A DNA stretch of 64,000 nucleotides, taken from positions 2,499,314-2,563,313 of the forward strand of contig JBFLJU010000001.1 in NCBI GenBank assembly GCA_040743155.1. The letters run 5' to 3'. The stretch's first letter is position 1, and each line of letters begins with the position of its first letter. The notes below the pieces were generated by a model, which worked only from the letters and a program-made list of their open reading frames with translations, did not search any database and was not told the DNA's origin. The stretch is from Cycloclasticus sp. (GTDB lineage: Bacteria; Pseudomonadota; Gammaproteobacteria; Methylococcales; Cycloclasticaceae). This document shows, one piece after another, positions 1 to 8,412 of the stretch. The position numbers and the translations under genes are program-made.

Positions 1-12
1 TCAGCCGCTGAT

Positions 13-429
13 TTAGATTGAGTATTCTCTTCGAAACGAATCCACACCATCTGTGACTAAGGAGGGTGGTTTTCTGGTGATATACCTGAGTTTTAACGAT
101 GGCCGTCGGTGGTCGGCTTCAATAGAATAGTTAGGGTGCCAACTAGAATCCCTTCTTATGTATTGATGAGCTAGTAGTTGTTTGTGGTGAATTTTCTTAG
201 AGCGGCTGTGTTTGATAAACCACTTTGCAGCGCTGTCAGGCTTTATATTCAATAGTCCGTGGTATTCGGTGCCGCCGTGCTGATCTTGAATTTGCATAAT
301 TTTGCAGCTGTATAGTTCCGGCGACTGGGTAAAGGGTATGCGAGTTTTTTTCGAGAGAAGTGAAAGGGCTGTCCTTTCAAGTTGAGTTTGTGTGGTTAGA
401 TCGGATAACCGAGATAGAAAAACATCCAT
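13..429 (-). CDS. hypothetical protein, 138 aa
   Basis: I do not recognise this protein. It is basic, without a signal peptide or membrane segment. The middle is rich in His, Lys and Arg (several HxxK and KK pairs around residues 70-115), which would suit a nucleic-acid-binding or small regulatory protein, but no named motif is visible. The start is supported by a GGGGAG ribosome-binding site about 9 bases upstream of the ATG. It is transcribed leftwards, away from the hydroxylase gene, and ends 12 bases from the window edge. Function unknown. Confidence 0.55.
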   Translation of the reverse strand: MDVFLSRLSDLTTQTQLERTALSLLSKKTRIPFTQSPELYSCKIMQIQDQHGGTEYHGLLNIKPDSAAKWFIKHSRSKKIHHKQLLAHQYIRRDSSWHPNYSIEADHRRPSLKLRYITRKPPSLVTDGVDSFRREYSI

Positions 430-696
430 AGCGACGACTCCCCTCGTATTGTGTGAAATATCAATATAGAGCTACATAAAAAAGTATAGACCAAGTTTTG
501 TTTAAATCAATATTTTGTTTTCTAATATTTTATGGGCAAATTCGTGTTAACTACTTTCATTAGAGAAGAGGGTAAACGTATTTTACGGATAATGATTTGT
601 TTCATGTGCCTTAACGGCCCTTCTCAAGTCGTGTTTTAACGGGGGCACGCTGTTGAGCGTACCTTATTATGTAAGCTCGCCAATATTAAGCTCCAT
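430..696. other. intergenic region, no gene seen
   Basis: AT-rich spacer between two divergently transcribed genes, so it should hold promoters for both. I see no convincing ORF, RNA gene or strong promoter hexamer pair. The two inverted repeats next to the hydroxylase start are listed separately. Confidence 0.4.
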
Positions 697-716
697 GCAA
701 ACAAGGAATAGTTTGC
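697..716. promoter_or_regulatory. inverted repeat upstream of hydroxylase gene
   Basis: Perfect 6-8-6 inverted repeat GCAAAC-N8-GTTTGC, 22 bases before the ATG of the membrane hydroxylase. It is a candidate operator for a dimeric regulator such as the neighbouring TetR protein. Inference from symmetry and position only. Confidence 0.3.
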
Positions 717-721
717 TGTAT

Positions 722-740
722 ATACGTTACTATGACGTAT
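722..740. promoter_or_regulatory. inverted repeat overlapping the hydroxylase start codon
   Basis: Perfect inverted repeat ATACGT-N7-ACGTAT whose right arm overlaps the ATG at 739. A repressor bound here would block transcription or translation initiation. Together with the repeat at 697-716 it makes a plausible control region for the gene next to tetR. Not tested. Confidence 0.3.
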
Positions 741-1551
741 GTTTGAAATAGACCCTTTATTTAAACCGATTCTTGTGGGTTCGATCTTTGGCGTATTGTG
801 GTCACTAGAGGCGCTATACCCAATGTTTCATTTTAGGAATAAGCGGCTAAAACACGATATGACCAACTTCACTGTGGGCATAATAAATGCTCTGTTAGCG
901 GGGTTTATTTTTGGAAACTTAGTTTTTGTAATCACGGTGTGGGCAAGCGAAAATCAACTGGGCTTACTAAGCGTGTTAGCAATAAACCCGTGGATAGAAA
1001 TGATTATTGGTTTAGTGCTATTTGATTGCTGGCAATATTGGTGGCATAGAATTAACCACGTTATCCCCTTTCTTTGGCGTTTCCACGCGGTTCATCATTC
1101 CGATGCGGCAATGGATGCGAGTTCTGCCGTTCGATTTCATACCGTAGAAATCATCTATTCCAGCGCGATTCGATTATTGATATTGCCGCTAATAGGTTTA
1201 AGCATTGAGCATTTGCTGGTGTATGAGTTGATATTGTTACCGGTTATTTTATTTCACCACAGCAATATCATGGTTCCGGCAAGGTTGGATAAATTGCTGC
1301 GATTTTTTATTGTCACGCCACGAATTCACTGGCTGCATCACTCGCATATTAAAAGAGAAACGGATTCTAACTATTCGAGTTTGTTGTCTGTATGGGACCG
1401 TATTTTTGGGAGCTTTCGTTTAAGGGATGACCCGCAAAACATAAGGTTTGGTTTAGGCGATAAGTTTGACGAAACACCTTGGGATAACTTTGTGGGGCTT
1501 TTAAAGCAGCCATTTAATACGGGCTTGTATAAAAGCAACCAGCCAAAGTAA
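739..1551 (+). CDS. sterol desaturase / fatty acid hydroxylase family membrane protein
   Basis: This is an integral membrane di-iron oxygenase of the fatty acid hydroxylase superfamily, 270 aa. Three histidine boxes are visible: HxxxH at residues 103-107, HxxHH at 116-120 and HxxHH at 197-201. These ligate the two irons in this family. Hydrophobic segments at about 8-28, 45-70, 80-98 and 140-172 place the boxes on the cytoplasmic face. The substrate cannot be told from sequence; members act on sterols, fatty acids, alkylglycerols or carotenoids. A TetR gene follows 81 bases downstream on the same strand and may control it. The ribosome-binding site is weak and the start codon lies in an inverted repeat. 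Confidence 0.85.
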   Translation: MFEIDPLFKPILVGSIFGVLWSLEALYPMFHFRNKRLKHDMTNFTVGIINALLAGFIFGNLVFVITVWASENQLGLLSVLAINPWIEMIIGLVLFDCWQYWWHRINHVIPFLWRFHAVHHSDAAMDASSAVRFHTVEIIYSSAIRLLILPLIGLSIEHLLVYELILLPVILFHHSNIMVPARLDKLLRFFIVTPRIHWLHHSHIKRETDSNYSSLLSVWDRIFGSFRLRDDPQNIRFGLGDKFDETPWDNFVGLLKQPFNTGLYKSNQPK

Positions 1552-1632
1552 TTTAGCGAAGCTCGAGGTTTGTTTTACAATGAAGGGCTTCACTTTCTGT
1601 GAAGGCGTCAAAAGGATAGTAAGGGATTATGA

Positions 1633-2208
1633 ATGGCTAGAGCTAGGCAGTTTGACGGGGAAAAAGCGCTGGAACAAGCGCTAACCCTTTTTCGTAAGCA
1701 AGGCTATCATGCAAGCTCGTTGGCGGACTTAATGAAGGCGATGGGGTTAAGCCGTAGCAGTTTTTATGCAACATTTGGCAGTAAGCACGAGCTTTTTTTA
1801 GCGACATTAGCCTCTTTCGATAAGACGGCTGCAATATACAACGTTATTGAGCCTGACTCAGGTTTGCCTTCGAAAGCTTTGCTCGCGCAAGTGTTTGCTC
1901 GAGCGATAGCCAGTGTTATTGGAGGGCAAGGCGGCTGTCTGTTTGGTAACTGTGCAGTGGAGTTTTCAAGCGCCGACCAGCCAGTATTAGATCATGTAAC
2001 GAACGGCATGCAACAATTGCAAGAGATGTTTGTAGAAGTGATAGAGATTGGGCAGCGAAAGGGTGATGTGCCTAAGGATACGAGTGCTCAAGCAATAGCG
2101 AGTAATTTAGTGGCAACTTACTACGGTATCCAAACCATGGCCAAGGCGGGGCTAAGCCTCGATGCCTTAAAACAGGTTATTTCTCAGGCACTGCTGCAAT
2201 TAGACTAA
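1633..2208 (+). CDS. TetR/AcrR family transcriptional regulator
   Basis: A 191-aa one-component repressor. The N-terminal helix-turn-helix spans about residues 10-55, with the family pattern of a YHASSL turn followed by a recognition helix (LSRSSFYATFGSKHEL). The C-terminal ligand domain carries a GGCLFGN segment near residue 98, a cysteine-containing motif seen in TetR proteins of the YxaF/NemR type, some of which sense electrophiles. It follows the hydroxylase gene on the same strand. A perfect palindrome just after its stop is a possible binding site. The ligand is unknown. Confidence 0.85.
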   Translation: MARARQFDGEKALEQALTLFRKQGYHASSLADLMKAMGLSRSSFYATFGSKHELFLATLASFDKTAAIYNVIEPDSGLPSKALLAQVFARAIASVIGGQGGCLFGNCAVEFSSADQPVLDHVTNGMQQLQEMFVEVIEIGQRKGDVPKDTSAQAIASNLVATYYGIQTMAKAGLSLDALKQVISQALLQLD

Positions 2209-2221
2209 GAAAAAAACCAAA

Positions 2222-2235
2222 GGAACGATCGTTCC
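2222..2235. promoter_or_regulatory. perfect 14-bp palindrome GGAACGATCGTTCC
   Basis: Perfect palindrome with no loop, 14 bases past the tetR stop and between convergent genes. It has no spacer and no T-run, so it is not a terminator. Palindromes of the GAAC/GTTC type are common TetR operators, but there is no promoter for it to control here. Role uncertain. Confidence 0.3.
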
Positions 2236-2293
2236 GTAAGAATCGTATCGACCATGCACGAGTTAAGCATTGCCAAGTACGTCGAATTAAAAG

Positions 2294-2914
2294 CTAGCGG
2301 CGGCGAGAGACGATGGCGAGCCAAGGTTGTTGTGCTATTGGTTTGCCTTTCGGCCGATAGTAATGCTCAAGCAATTCAAACCCTGCTTGTTCTAAAAATA
2401 CTTTAGTGGAATCAAGCTCAAGGTAATGGCCATAACGCTGACCTTGCCAGCCCTCGGTACTACCGCGTGGGTTGGAGGTAAATAAGATGCCGCCGACGCG
2501 TAAGCAAGCGTGTAGTTTGCGCAATACATTTAAAAGCTCACTGCTGGGAACGTGAAACAGCGATGCATTGGCAAATACGCCATCAAAACTGGCATCGGGC
2601 AAATCCATATTGACGAACGTTTGATTGAGAGTCGGGCAGCCGCTGTGTTCAGTGGCCATTCGGCAAAAGGTGGCAGAGCCGTCCAAGCCGATTGGCTTGT
2701 GCCCTAATGATTTAAAGCGCAGCAAGTCTCGACCAGGTCCGCAGCCTACATCGAGGATATCGAGAGCTTTGTTTGTTGGCAGTGCGGCCAAAAAAGCATC
2801 AATATTTTGTGAAACATCGTGGTCTTTTGTACCCGCCCAAAATGCCTCGGCATTATTCTCATAATGCTCAATTGTCGTCCCTTCTTTGTGAGTAATGTCA
2901 TTCATATGGTGCAT
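2294..2914 (-). CDS. class I SAM-dependent methyltransferase
   Basis: A 206-aa Rossmann-fold methyltransferase. Motif I is clear (LDVGCGPGRD at about residues 53-63), the acidic motif II residue follows in GLDGS, and a VFANASLFH segment near 115 fits motif IV. The protein is close to the length of small Methyltransf_11 enzymes. The substrate cannot be inferred and the gene stands alone, converging on tetR and divergent from uvrD. An alternative ATG three codons in (2905) is possible because neither start has a clear ribosome-binding site. Confidence 0.8.
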   Translation of the reverse strand: MHHMNDITHKEGTTIEHYENNAEAFWAGTKDHDVSQNIDAFLAALPTNKALDILDVGCGPGRDLLRFKSLGHKPIGLDGSATFCRMATEHSGCPTLNQTFVNMDLPDASFDGVFANASLFHVPSSELLNVLRKLHACLRVGGILFTSNPRGSTEGWQGQRYGHYLELDSTKVFLEQAGFELLEHYYRPKGKPIAQQPWLAIVSRRR

Positions 2915-3028
2915 CTAATGGTGTTTGCTTATGGATGTCAACTGAAGGCGGCGCAAGAGGCAGCATTTGCTTTAAATGCAGTGTGCCCGAAGGGTGAAAC
3001 TTATGCGTCGTCGGTATAAACTACTCGG

Positions 3029-5194
3029 ATGGATATTACACATATATTAGACGGTTTAAATGATGCTCAGCGTGATGCTGTTAGTGGGCCAGAAAAGGCA
3101 GCGCTAATTTTAGCGGGGGCGGGCAGTGGTAAAACGCGGGTACTGGTGCATCGTATTGCGTGGTTGATGCAAGTTGAAGGCGTTTCGCCTTTTGGGATCT
3201 TGGCGGTCACCTTTACCAATAAGGCCGCGGGCGAAATGCGCGAGCGGGTTCAATCAATGTTGAAAACGCCCGTTGGTGGCATGTGGATTGGTACATTCCA
3301 TGGTATTGCCCATCGTTTATTGAGAATGCACGCGCAAGAGCTGGGGTTGCCCGATGCATTTCAGGTGCTCGATTCTGATGATCAGTTCCGCATGATTAAG
3401 CGCTTGCTCAAGTCAATGAGTGTCGACGACTCGCGCTGGCCGCCGCGTCAGGTGCAGTGGTTTATTAATGCACAAAAAGATGAAGGCCGTCGGGCGGCGC
3501 ATATTGCCCCGTCGAGCGATCATTTTGAACAAAAAATGCTAGAGATTTATGCTGAATATGAAGCGCAATGCAAACGATCTGGTTTGGTCGATTTTGCAGA
3601 ATTATTACTGCGCGCACATGAGTTATTACGTGATAACGACGAGGTACGGCAGCACTATCAAGAACGTTTTAAACACGTACTGGTGGATGAATTTCAAGAC
3701 ACCAACACCATTCAATATGCTTGGTTACGCCTGCTGACGCAAGAGTCAGAAAACCTCTATGTGGTAGGAGACGATGATCAGTCTATTTACGGCTGGCGCG
3801 GTGCGAAAATTGAAAATATCCACCGCTTTCAGAAAGACTATGCTGAGCATAAAGTTGTTCGATTAGAGCAAAACTACCGCTCAACCAGTACTATTCTGAA
3901 GGCAGCTAACGCGCTTATTGTTAACAACGAAGGCCGAATGGGCAAAGAGCTGTGGACGGATGGCGAAGACGGCGAGTTGATTTCTTTGTACGCGGGTTAT
4001 AACGATCAAGATGAGGCGCGTTTTGTTGTCGATAGAATTAAAGACTGGGTCAGCAACGGCCATACGCGAGCAGAATCGGCTATTTTATATCGCTCTAACG
4101 CACAATCGCGGTTATTTGAAGAATACTTAATGGCAGCCGGTATACCGTATCGGGTATACGGTGGGCATCGTTTCTTCGAGCGAATGGAAATCAAAAATGC
4201 GCTGGCGTATATGCAGTTGGCAACACACCATGAAAATGACGCGGCATTTGAACGCATTGTGAATACGCCAACACGTGGCTTAGGTACGCGGACGTTAGAT
4301 ATTATTCGTGAACAAGCACGCGCACAAAGTATCAGCCTATGGCAGGCGGCTAGCAAATTGTGTGAAGGGACAGAGCTTAGTGGTCGTGCACTCAATGCGC
4401 TAACTGGTTTTTTAAGCCTTATCCGCCAGCTTGTTGTGGAAATGCAGACAATGAGCCTGCATGAAAAAGTTGAGCAAGTGATTAGCCGCTCCGGCTTGAT
4501 TGAACACCATAAAAAAGAGAAGGGCGAAAAAGGTGAAGCTCGCGTAGAAAACTTAGAAGAACTCAGTAATGCCGCTAGGCAATTCTCTTACGAGGCTGAT
4601 GGTGACGTTGAGTTGAGCGAGCTGGACTCATTTTTAGCACATGCGGCGTTAGAAGCGGGCGATGCTCAAGGTGATAAGTTTGAGGACTGTGTGCAGTTGA
4701 TGACCTTGCATTCAGCGAAAGGCTTAGAATTTCCGTTGGTCTTTATGACAGGCATGGAAGAAGGTCTATTTCCGAGTCAGCGTTCAGTAGATGATGTTAC
4801 TAAATTAGAAGAAGAACGCCGCCTAGCGTATGTGGGCATCACGCGTGCGATGGAGCAGTTGTACCTAACATACGCTGAGTCGCGTCGCTTACACGGGCAA
4901 GAAAATTATCCGATGCCATCACGTTTTATTCGTGAGGTTCCCTCAGATTTGATGCAAGAAGTGCGTTTAGGTGCGCGCGTGTCAAGACCCGTCGCACCGA
5001 GTTATAAAGCCAGTAAAACTGAGCAATCAGACGGCGGTTATAAAATGGGACAACGTGTGATGCACGCTAAATTCGGGGAAGGGGTCGTGCTCAACCACGA
5101 GGGCAGTGGTGCGCAAGCGCGCTTGCAAGTCAACTTTTCATCAGAAGGCAGTAAATGGTTGATGTTGGCGTACGCCAAGCTTGAAAAACTATAG
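3029..5194 (+). CDS. uvrD: DNA helicase II UvrD
   Basis: ATP-dependent 3'-5' superfamily 1A helicase that acts after UvrABC incision in nucleotide excision repair and in methyl-directed mismatch repair. At 721 aa it matches UvrD rather than the shorter Rep. Visible motifs are the Q motif (LNDAQRDAV), Walker A (AGAGSGKT, about residue 30), motif II (VDEFQDTN), motif III (GDDDQSIYGWRGA), motif V (LHSAKGLEFPLVF) and motif VI (RRLAYVGITRA). The C-terminal segment after about residue 650 is the UvrD tail with the Tudor-like patch (GQRVMHAKFGEGVV) that contacts RNA polymerase and UvrB. Start chosen at the ATG that begins MDITHILDGL. Confidence 0.97.
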   Translation: MDITHILDGLNDAQRDAVSGPEKAALILAGAGSGKTRVLVHRIAWLMQVEGVSPFGILAVTFTNKAAGEMRERVQSMLKTPVGGMWIGTFHGIAHRLLRMHAQELGLPDAFQVLDSDDQFRMIKRLLKSMSVDDSRWPPRQVQWFINAQKDEGRRAAHIAPSSDHFEQKMLEIYAEYEAQCKRSGLVDFAELLLRAHELLRDNDEVRQHYQERFKHVLVDEFQDTNTIQYAWLRLLTQESENLYVVGDDDQSIYGWRGAKIENIHRFQKDYAEHKVVRLEQNYRSTSTILKAANALIVNNEGRMGKELWTDGEDGELISLYAGYNDQDEARFVVDRIKDWVSNGHTRAESAILYRSNAQSRLFEEYLMAAGIPYRVYGGHRFFERMEIKNALAYMQLATHHENDAAFERIVNTPTRGLGTRTLDIIREQARAQSISLWQAASKLCEGTELSGRALNALTGFLSLIRQLVVEMQTMSLHEKVEQVISRSGLIEHHKKEKGEKGEARVENLEELSNAARQFSYEADGDVELSELDSFLAHAALEAGDAQGDKFEDCVQLMTLHSAKGLEFPLVFMTGMEEGLFPSQRSVDDVTKLEEERRLAYVGITRAMEQLYLTYAESRRLHGQENYPMPSRFIREVPSDLMQEVRLGARVSRPVAPSYKASKTEQSDGGYKMGQRVMHAKFGEGVVLNHEGSGAQARLQVNFSSEGSKWLMLAYAKLEKL

Positions 5195-5704
5195 TGGGAG
5201 GTATGCGCCAGGCTGGGTAGCAGAAAAGTGGCTTGGGTTAATCTTGGTTTTCACATCAGCGTCGTTATTAGCTGAAAATCATCAAGCTCTCAGATGTTCA
5301 GTAAGCCACAATAAGTACCCGAGAATGTCAGGTCAGCGATTGCTGCAACAACACATGTCAACATGTGAAAGTTCAAGCGATAAAATAACAATAACCTGAG
5401 TTTTATTGTTAGCAATGAGGATGTTTTGTTGCTTAACGCTAGAGGCAACTAATTGTTACGAAAGCAGTGCATGACGTAACTAAAATAAATCAATCGGTTT
5501 ATAAATACTTAGGCATATTTGATGAATTAGCACTGAGAGATGCCAGCATAATGATTAAGCAGGTGGAGTTTGAGTGGAATATCTGATTTAGGTCAAAATA
5601 TTATAGATAAACACCAGTTTGTTAGTAGGTTTATGGCGTAAAAGAGCAGAGTTATTTGTCTATATTAATAGGTTAATAAGATTAATAATTGTGCGGAGGA
5701 AGTC
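5195..5704. other. intergenic region after uvrD
   Basis: About 510 bases without a supported gene. A small open frame (5181-5399, plus) overlaps the uvrD end but has no ribosome-binding site and no recognisable protein features. The region contains a perfect inverted repeat at 5352-5367 and becomes very AT-rich before the next gene, where the promoter of the 90-aa gene should lie. Confidence 0.4.
5352..5367. repeat. inverted repeat CACATGT-CA-ACATGTG
   Basis: Perfect 7-2-7 inverted repeat in the spacer downstream of uvrD. It is too compact for a terminator hairpin and lacks a T-run. It may be a protein-binding site. Nothing else supports a role. Confidence 0.25.
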
Positions 5705-5977
5705 ATGCTTACATATGAAGATTGTGCTGATTTAAGTGACCTAACAGGTGAAGAAATAGATGCTATAGCTGAACATGAGAACATCCCTAGAATTATAGCT
5801 GTGGAGTTAGGGCACTATTTGCTTGAAGCTGATGATGGCGTTCCAGCCATTAAGAAAATTATTCTGGATGACCTTAATAATGCGCAAGCGAAAGGGGATG
5901 CTGTGCAAACGGCTAAACTTAAACTTGTCCTTCAACACTTTGTTGTCACGCACCCGCAAAACAAGGCGGGTGCGTAA
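5705..5977 (+). CDS. conserved hypothetical protein, 90 aa
   Basis: Small acidic, mostly helical protein. It begins with LTYEDCADLSDLTGEEIDAI and continues with an AEHENIP segment, a layout I associate with a family of uncharacterised proteobacterial proteins of about 80-90 aa that often carry a C-terminal LKLVLxHFxxTHP motif, also present here (residues 72-85). There is no signal peptide. An ideal GGAGG ribosome-binding site lies 6 bases before the ATG, so the gene is likely expressed. No function is known to me. Confidence 0.75.
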   Translation: MLTYEDCADLSDLTGEEIDAIAEHENIPRIIAVELGHYLLEADDGVPAIKKIILDDLNNAQAKGDAVQTAKLKLVLQHFVVTHPQNKAGA

Positions 5978-6011
5978 TATGGGGTGATGTTTATATGCTG
6001 GTTAGTTACAC

Positions 6012-7052
6012 CTAAAATGGCATAGGGTAACGTCTTCGAACAGCTTGAATTCCTTCAAGAACATCTTGCGATAAGGTTAAATTAATTGAGTCGATATTGC
6101 TTTTTAGTTGCTGCATAGTCGTTGCGCCAATCAAATTGGAGGTCACGAAGGGCTGCTGATTAACAAAAGCCAGTGCCATTTGGCACACATCAAGGTTATG
6201 TTCTTTAGCTAAGGCCATATAGGCTTCAATAGTGGCATCAGTTTGTGGGTTTGCACGGTGTTCTTTGCGGCTATCAATAGCGAGTCGGGTACCTTTTGGC
6301 ATGGCACCGTTTAGGTATTTTCCGCTGATTAGGCCGCGTGTTAACGGTGACCAAGCAAGTAAACCACAGTCTTCGTGTAACGCAATTTCGCTAAGGTCGG
6401 GTTCAAAATGGCGAGCCATTAAAGAATATTCGTTTTGAATAGTGGCCATGCGTGGCAGGTTGTGTTTTTCAGACAACTCGAGCCACTTGCTGGTTCCCCA
6501 GGCAGTTTCATTTGAGAGACCAACGTGACGAATTTTTCCAGCGCTAATGAGCTCTGCCAGTGTTTCAAGTACTTCAATAAAATTAGCTTCAACAGCTTGC
6601 TTATCAAAGTCTGGTGCGTAGTCCCAAATTTGTCCAAAGTGGTAAGAGCCACGGTTTGGCCAATGTAATTGGTACAGGTCAATATAATCGGTTTTTAAAC
6701 GCGTTAAGCTGTCTTCAACGGCCAACAAAATATTTTTACGGTCGATGACGTTTTCGCCATTTCTAACCCAGGCCATGCCAGGGCCTGCAATTTTTGATGC
6801 AAGAATAACTTTGTCGCGGTTTTTACGAGACTCGAACCAATTGCCGATAATCGTTTCTGTTTTACCATAGGTCTCCGCGTTCGGCGGCACAGCGTACATT
6901 TCGGCGGTATCAAAAAAGTTAATGCCGTGGTCGAGGGCGTAGTCCATTTGCTCGAAGCCTTCATCTTGCGTATTTTGGCGACCCCATGTCATGGTGCCTA
7001 GGCCAATTAGGCTAACGTTAAGATCACTTCTACCCAGTTGCTTATATTTCAT
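6012..7052 (-). CDS. tas: NADP(H)-dependent aldo/keto reductase, Tas-like
   Basis: TIM-barrel oxidoreductase, 346 aa, the length of E. coli Tas. The active-site tetrad is recognisable: Asp and Tyr in FDTAEMYAVPP (near 47-57), Lys in LASKIAGPG and His in YQLHWPNRG. The nucleotide-binding end of the barrel (NLIGATTMQQLKSNI) is conserved. The VPPNAET and GKTETIIGNW segments are specific to the Tas subgroup. The physiological substrate of Tas is not well established. It lies 11 bases downstream of yqhA on the same strand and may be cotranscribed with it. Confidence 0.9.
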   Translation of the reverse strand: MKYKQLGRSDLNVSLIGLGTMTWGRQNTQDEGFEQMDYALDHGINFFDTAEMYAVPPNAETYGKTETIIGNWFESRKNRDKVILASKIAGPGMAWVRNGENVIDRKNILLAVEDSLTRLKTDYIDLYQLHWPNRGSYHFGQIWDYAPDFDKQAVEANFIEVLETLAELISAGKIRHVGLSNETAWGTSKWLELSEKHNLPRMATIQNEYSLMARHFEPDLSEIALHEDCGLLAWSPLTRGLISGKYLNGAMPKGTRLAIDSRKEHRANPQTDATIEAYMALAKEHNLDVCQMALAFVNQQPFVTSNLIGATTMQQLKSNIDSINLTLSQDVLEGIQAVRRRYPMPF

Positions 7053-7063
7053 GTCAATTCCTT

Positions 7064-7561
7064 TTAGTGTTGGTTCATTTTATCAACCCATGCCATTCCA
7101 ATGGCGGATAGAACGAAAGTGATGTGGAGAATAACGAACCACATCAATTTATCGTTTGCGATGTGTTCAGCATTCATAAATTTTTGTAATAAGTGAATGG
7201 ACGAAATTGCCACGATAGAGGCAGCAACTTTTTGCTTTAGTGAGCCGGAGTCCAGCTTACCCAACCACGAGAGTTTTTCTTCGCCTTCGTCTATATCAAT
7301 TCGGGACACGAAGTTTTCATAGCCGCTGAGCATCACCATAATGATGAGCCCGCCGACCAACGACATATCCACTAGCGAGAGGATGACAAGCACCATGTCA
7401 GACTCGGTGGTGGATAATATAATCGGAAAGAAATGGAGTGCTTCTTGGAAAAACTTGATGGAGAGTAAAATAAGCGCGAGGCTTAATCCTAAGTATATCG
7501 GTGCGAGTAGCCACCTAGCGGCGTAGAGTGCTTTTTCAATACGGTTTTCAATGGATGGCAT
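7064..7561 (-). CDS. yqhA: YqhA family (UPF0114) inner-membrane protein
   Basis: A 165-aa integral membrane protein of the UPF0114/TIGR00645 family, of unknown biochemical function. Three to four membrane segments are visible at about residues 14-35, 52-80, 108-125 and 138-158. Family signatures are present: [19 protein letters not shown] at the N terminus, [10 protein letters not shown] after the second segment, and [18 protein letters not shown]. It is the first gene of a likely two-gene unit with the tas-like reductase. Confidence 0.88.
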   Translation of the reverse strand: MPSIENRIEKALYAARWLLAPIYLGLSLALILLSIKFFQEALHFFPIILSTTESDMVLVILSLVDMSLVGGLIIMVMLSGYENFVSRIDIDEGEEKLSWLGKLDSGSLKQKVAASIVAISSIHLLQKFMNAEHIANDKLMWFVILHITFVLSAIGMAWVDKMNQH

Positions 7562-7694
7562 ATCAGCGTCTTTCGGGTGATTTTAATGAGCCAGTATACA
7601 TGGCCTAATGTCTATTGTTTAACACTTCTCACTATCGTGTAGAGCCGGTAATATAAGAGTTTTTGAAATGACAATAATGTAAAAAGGGGCTTAA

Positions 7695-8390
7695 ATGTCA
7701 GAATCTAAAAGCGTTTCAATTATGCACTTTTCAGATGTGCTATGTATATGGGCTTATTTAACGCAAATACGTATGGACACATTGAAATCGAAATTTGGCG
7801 ATAGCATTAATTTGCAATATCATTTTGTTCAGGTTTTCGGTTCGGTGAAATCCAAAATGGAGCAAAACTGGAACCATAGAGGCGGCATCGAGGCCTATAA
7901 CAAATTGGTTTGCGGCGAGGCATCTAAATTTGATCACATTGAAGTGCATGAGGATATATGGCTTAAAAATACACCCACTAGTTCGGCATCATGCCACCTG
8001 TTTCTTAAAGCGGTTCAGCTGGTCGAAATGAAGGGAGGGCTGCCGCTATTAGAAACTGGCGGTTCTATTGTTGAGACAGTGATCTGGACTATGCGACAAG
8101 ATTTTTTCAAAAATTTGATTGATATATCAACACAATCAGCACAGATGGATATTGCAGCAAGGCTGGGCTTGCCAATAGATAAAATTCAAGCAGAAATAGA
8201 TACTGGCGCAGCGTTTGCCGCGTTGGATAACGATGTGCAATTGAGAGAAAAGTACCGTGTGATGGGTAGCCCAACCCTTGTGTTTAACGAAGGCCGTCAA
8301 ATGATTTATGGTAACGTGGGATATCGTGTTATTGAAGCGAATGTCTTAGAGTTGCTCAGTAAACCAAAAGCAGCAGCGAGCTGGTGCTAG
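7695..8390 (+). CDS. DsbA-family thioredoxin-fold protein without a CxxC
   Basis: A 231-aa cytoplasmic protein of the DsbA/FrnE/HCCA-isomerase fold (PF01323-like). It starts with a short strand and then FSDVLCIWAY, where the usual CPWC redox motif is replaced by C-I-W-A with a single cysteine. The cis-proline loop is kept near the C terminus (VMGSPTLVF). Loss of the second cysteine argues against disulfide oxidase activity and fits the glutathione-transferase-kappa/isomerase side of the family. There is no signal peptide. It is 22 bases upstream of the TRAP binding protein and probably cotranscribed. Confidence 0.75.
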   Translation: MSESKSVSIMHFSDVLCIWAYLTQIRMDTLKSKFGDSINLQYHFVQVFGSVKSKMEQNWNHRGGIEAYNKLVCGEASKFDHIEVHEDIWLKNTPTSSASCHLFLKAVQLVEMKGGLPLLETGGSIVETVIWTMRQDFFKNLIDISTQSAQMDIAARLGLPIDKIQAEIDTGAAFAALDNDVQLREKYRVMGSPTLVFNEGRQMIYGNVGYRVIEANVLELLSKPKAAASWC

Positions 8391-8412
8391 ATACTTGTAG
8401 GAGAGTGAAGAA

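Noticed and set aside
5181..5399. 72-aa reading frame overlapping the uvrD end
   Set aside because: No ribosome-binding site, overlaps the uvrD stop, composition not protein-like, and no recognisable motif.
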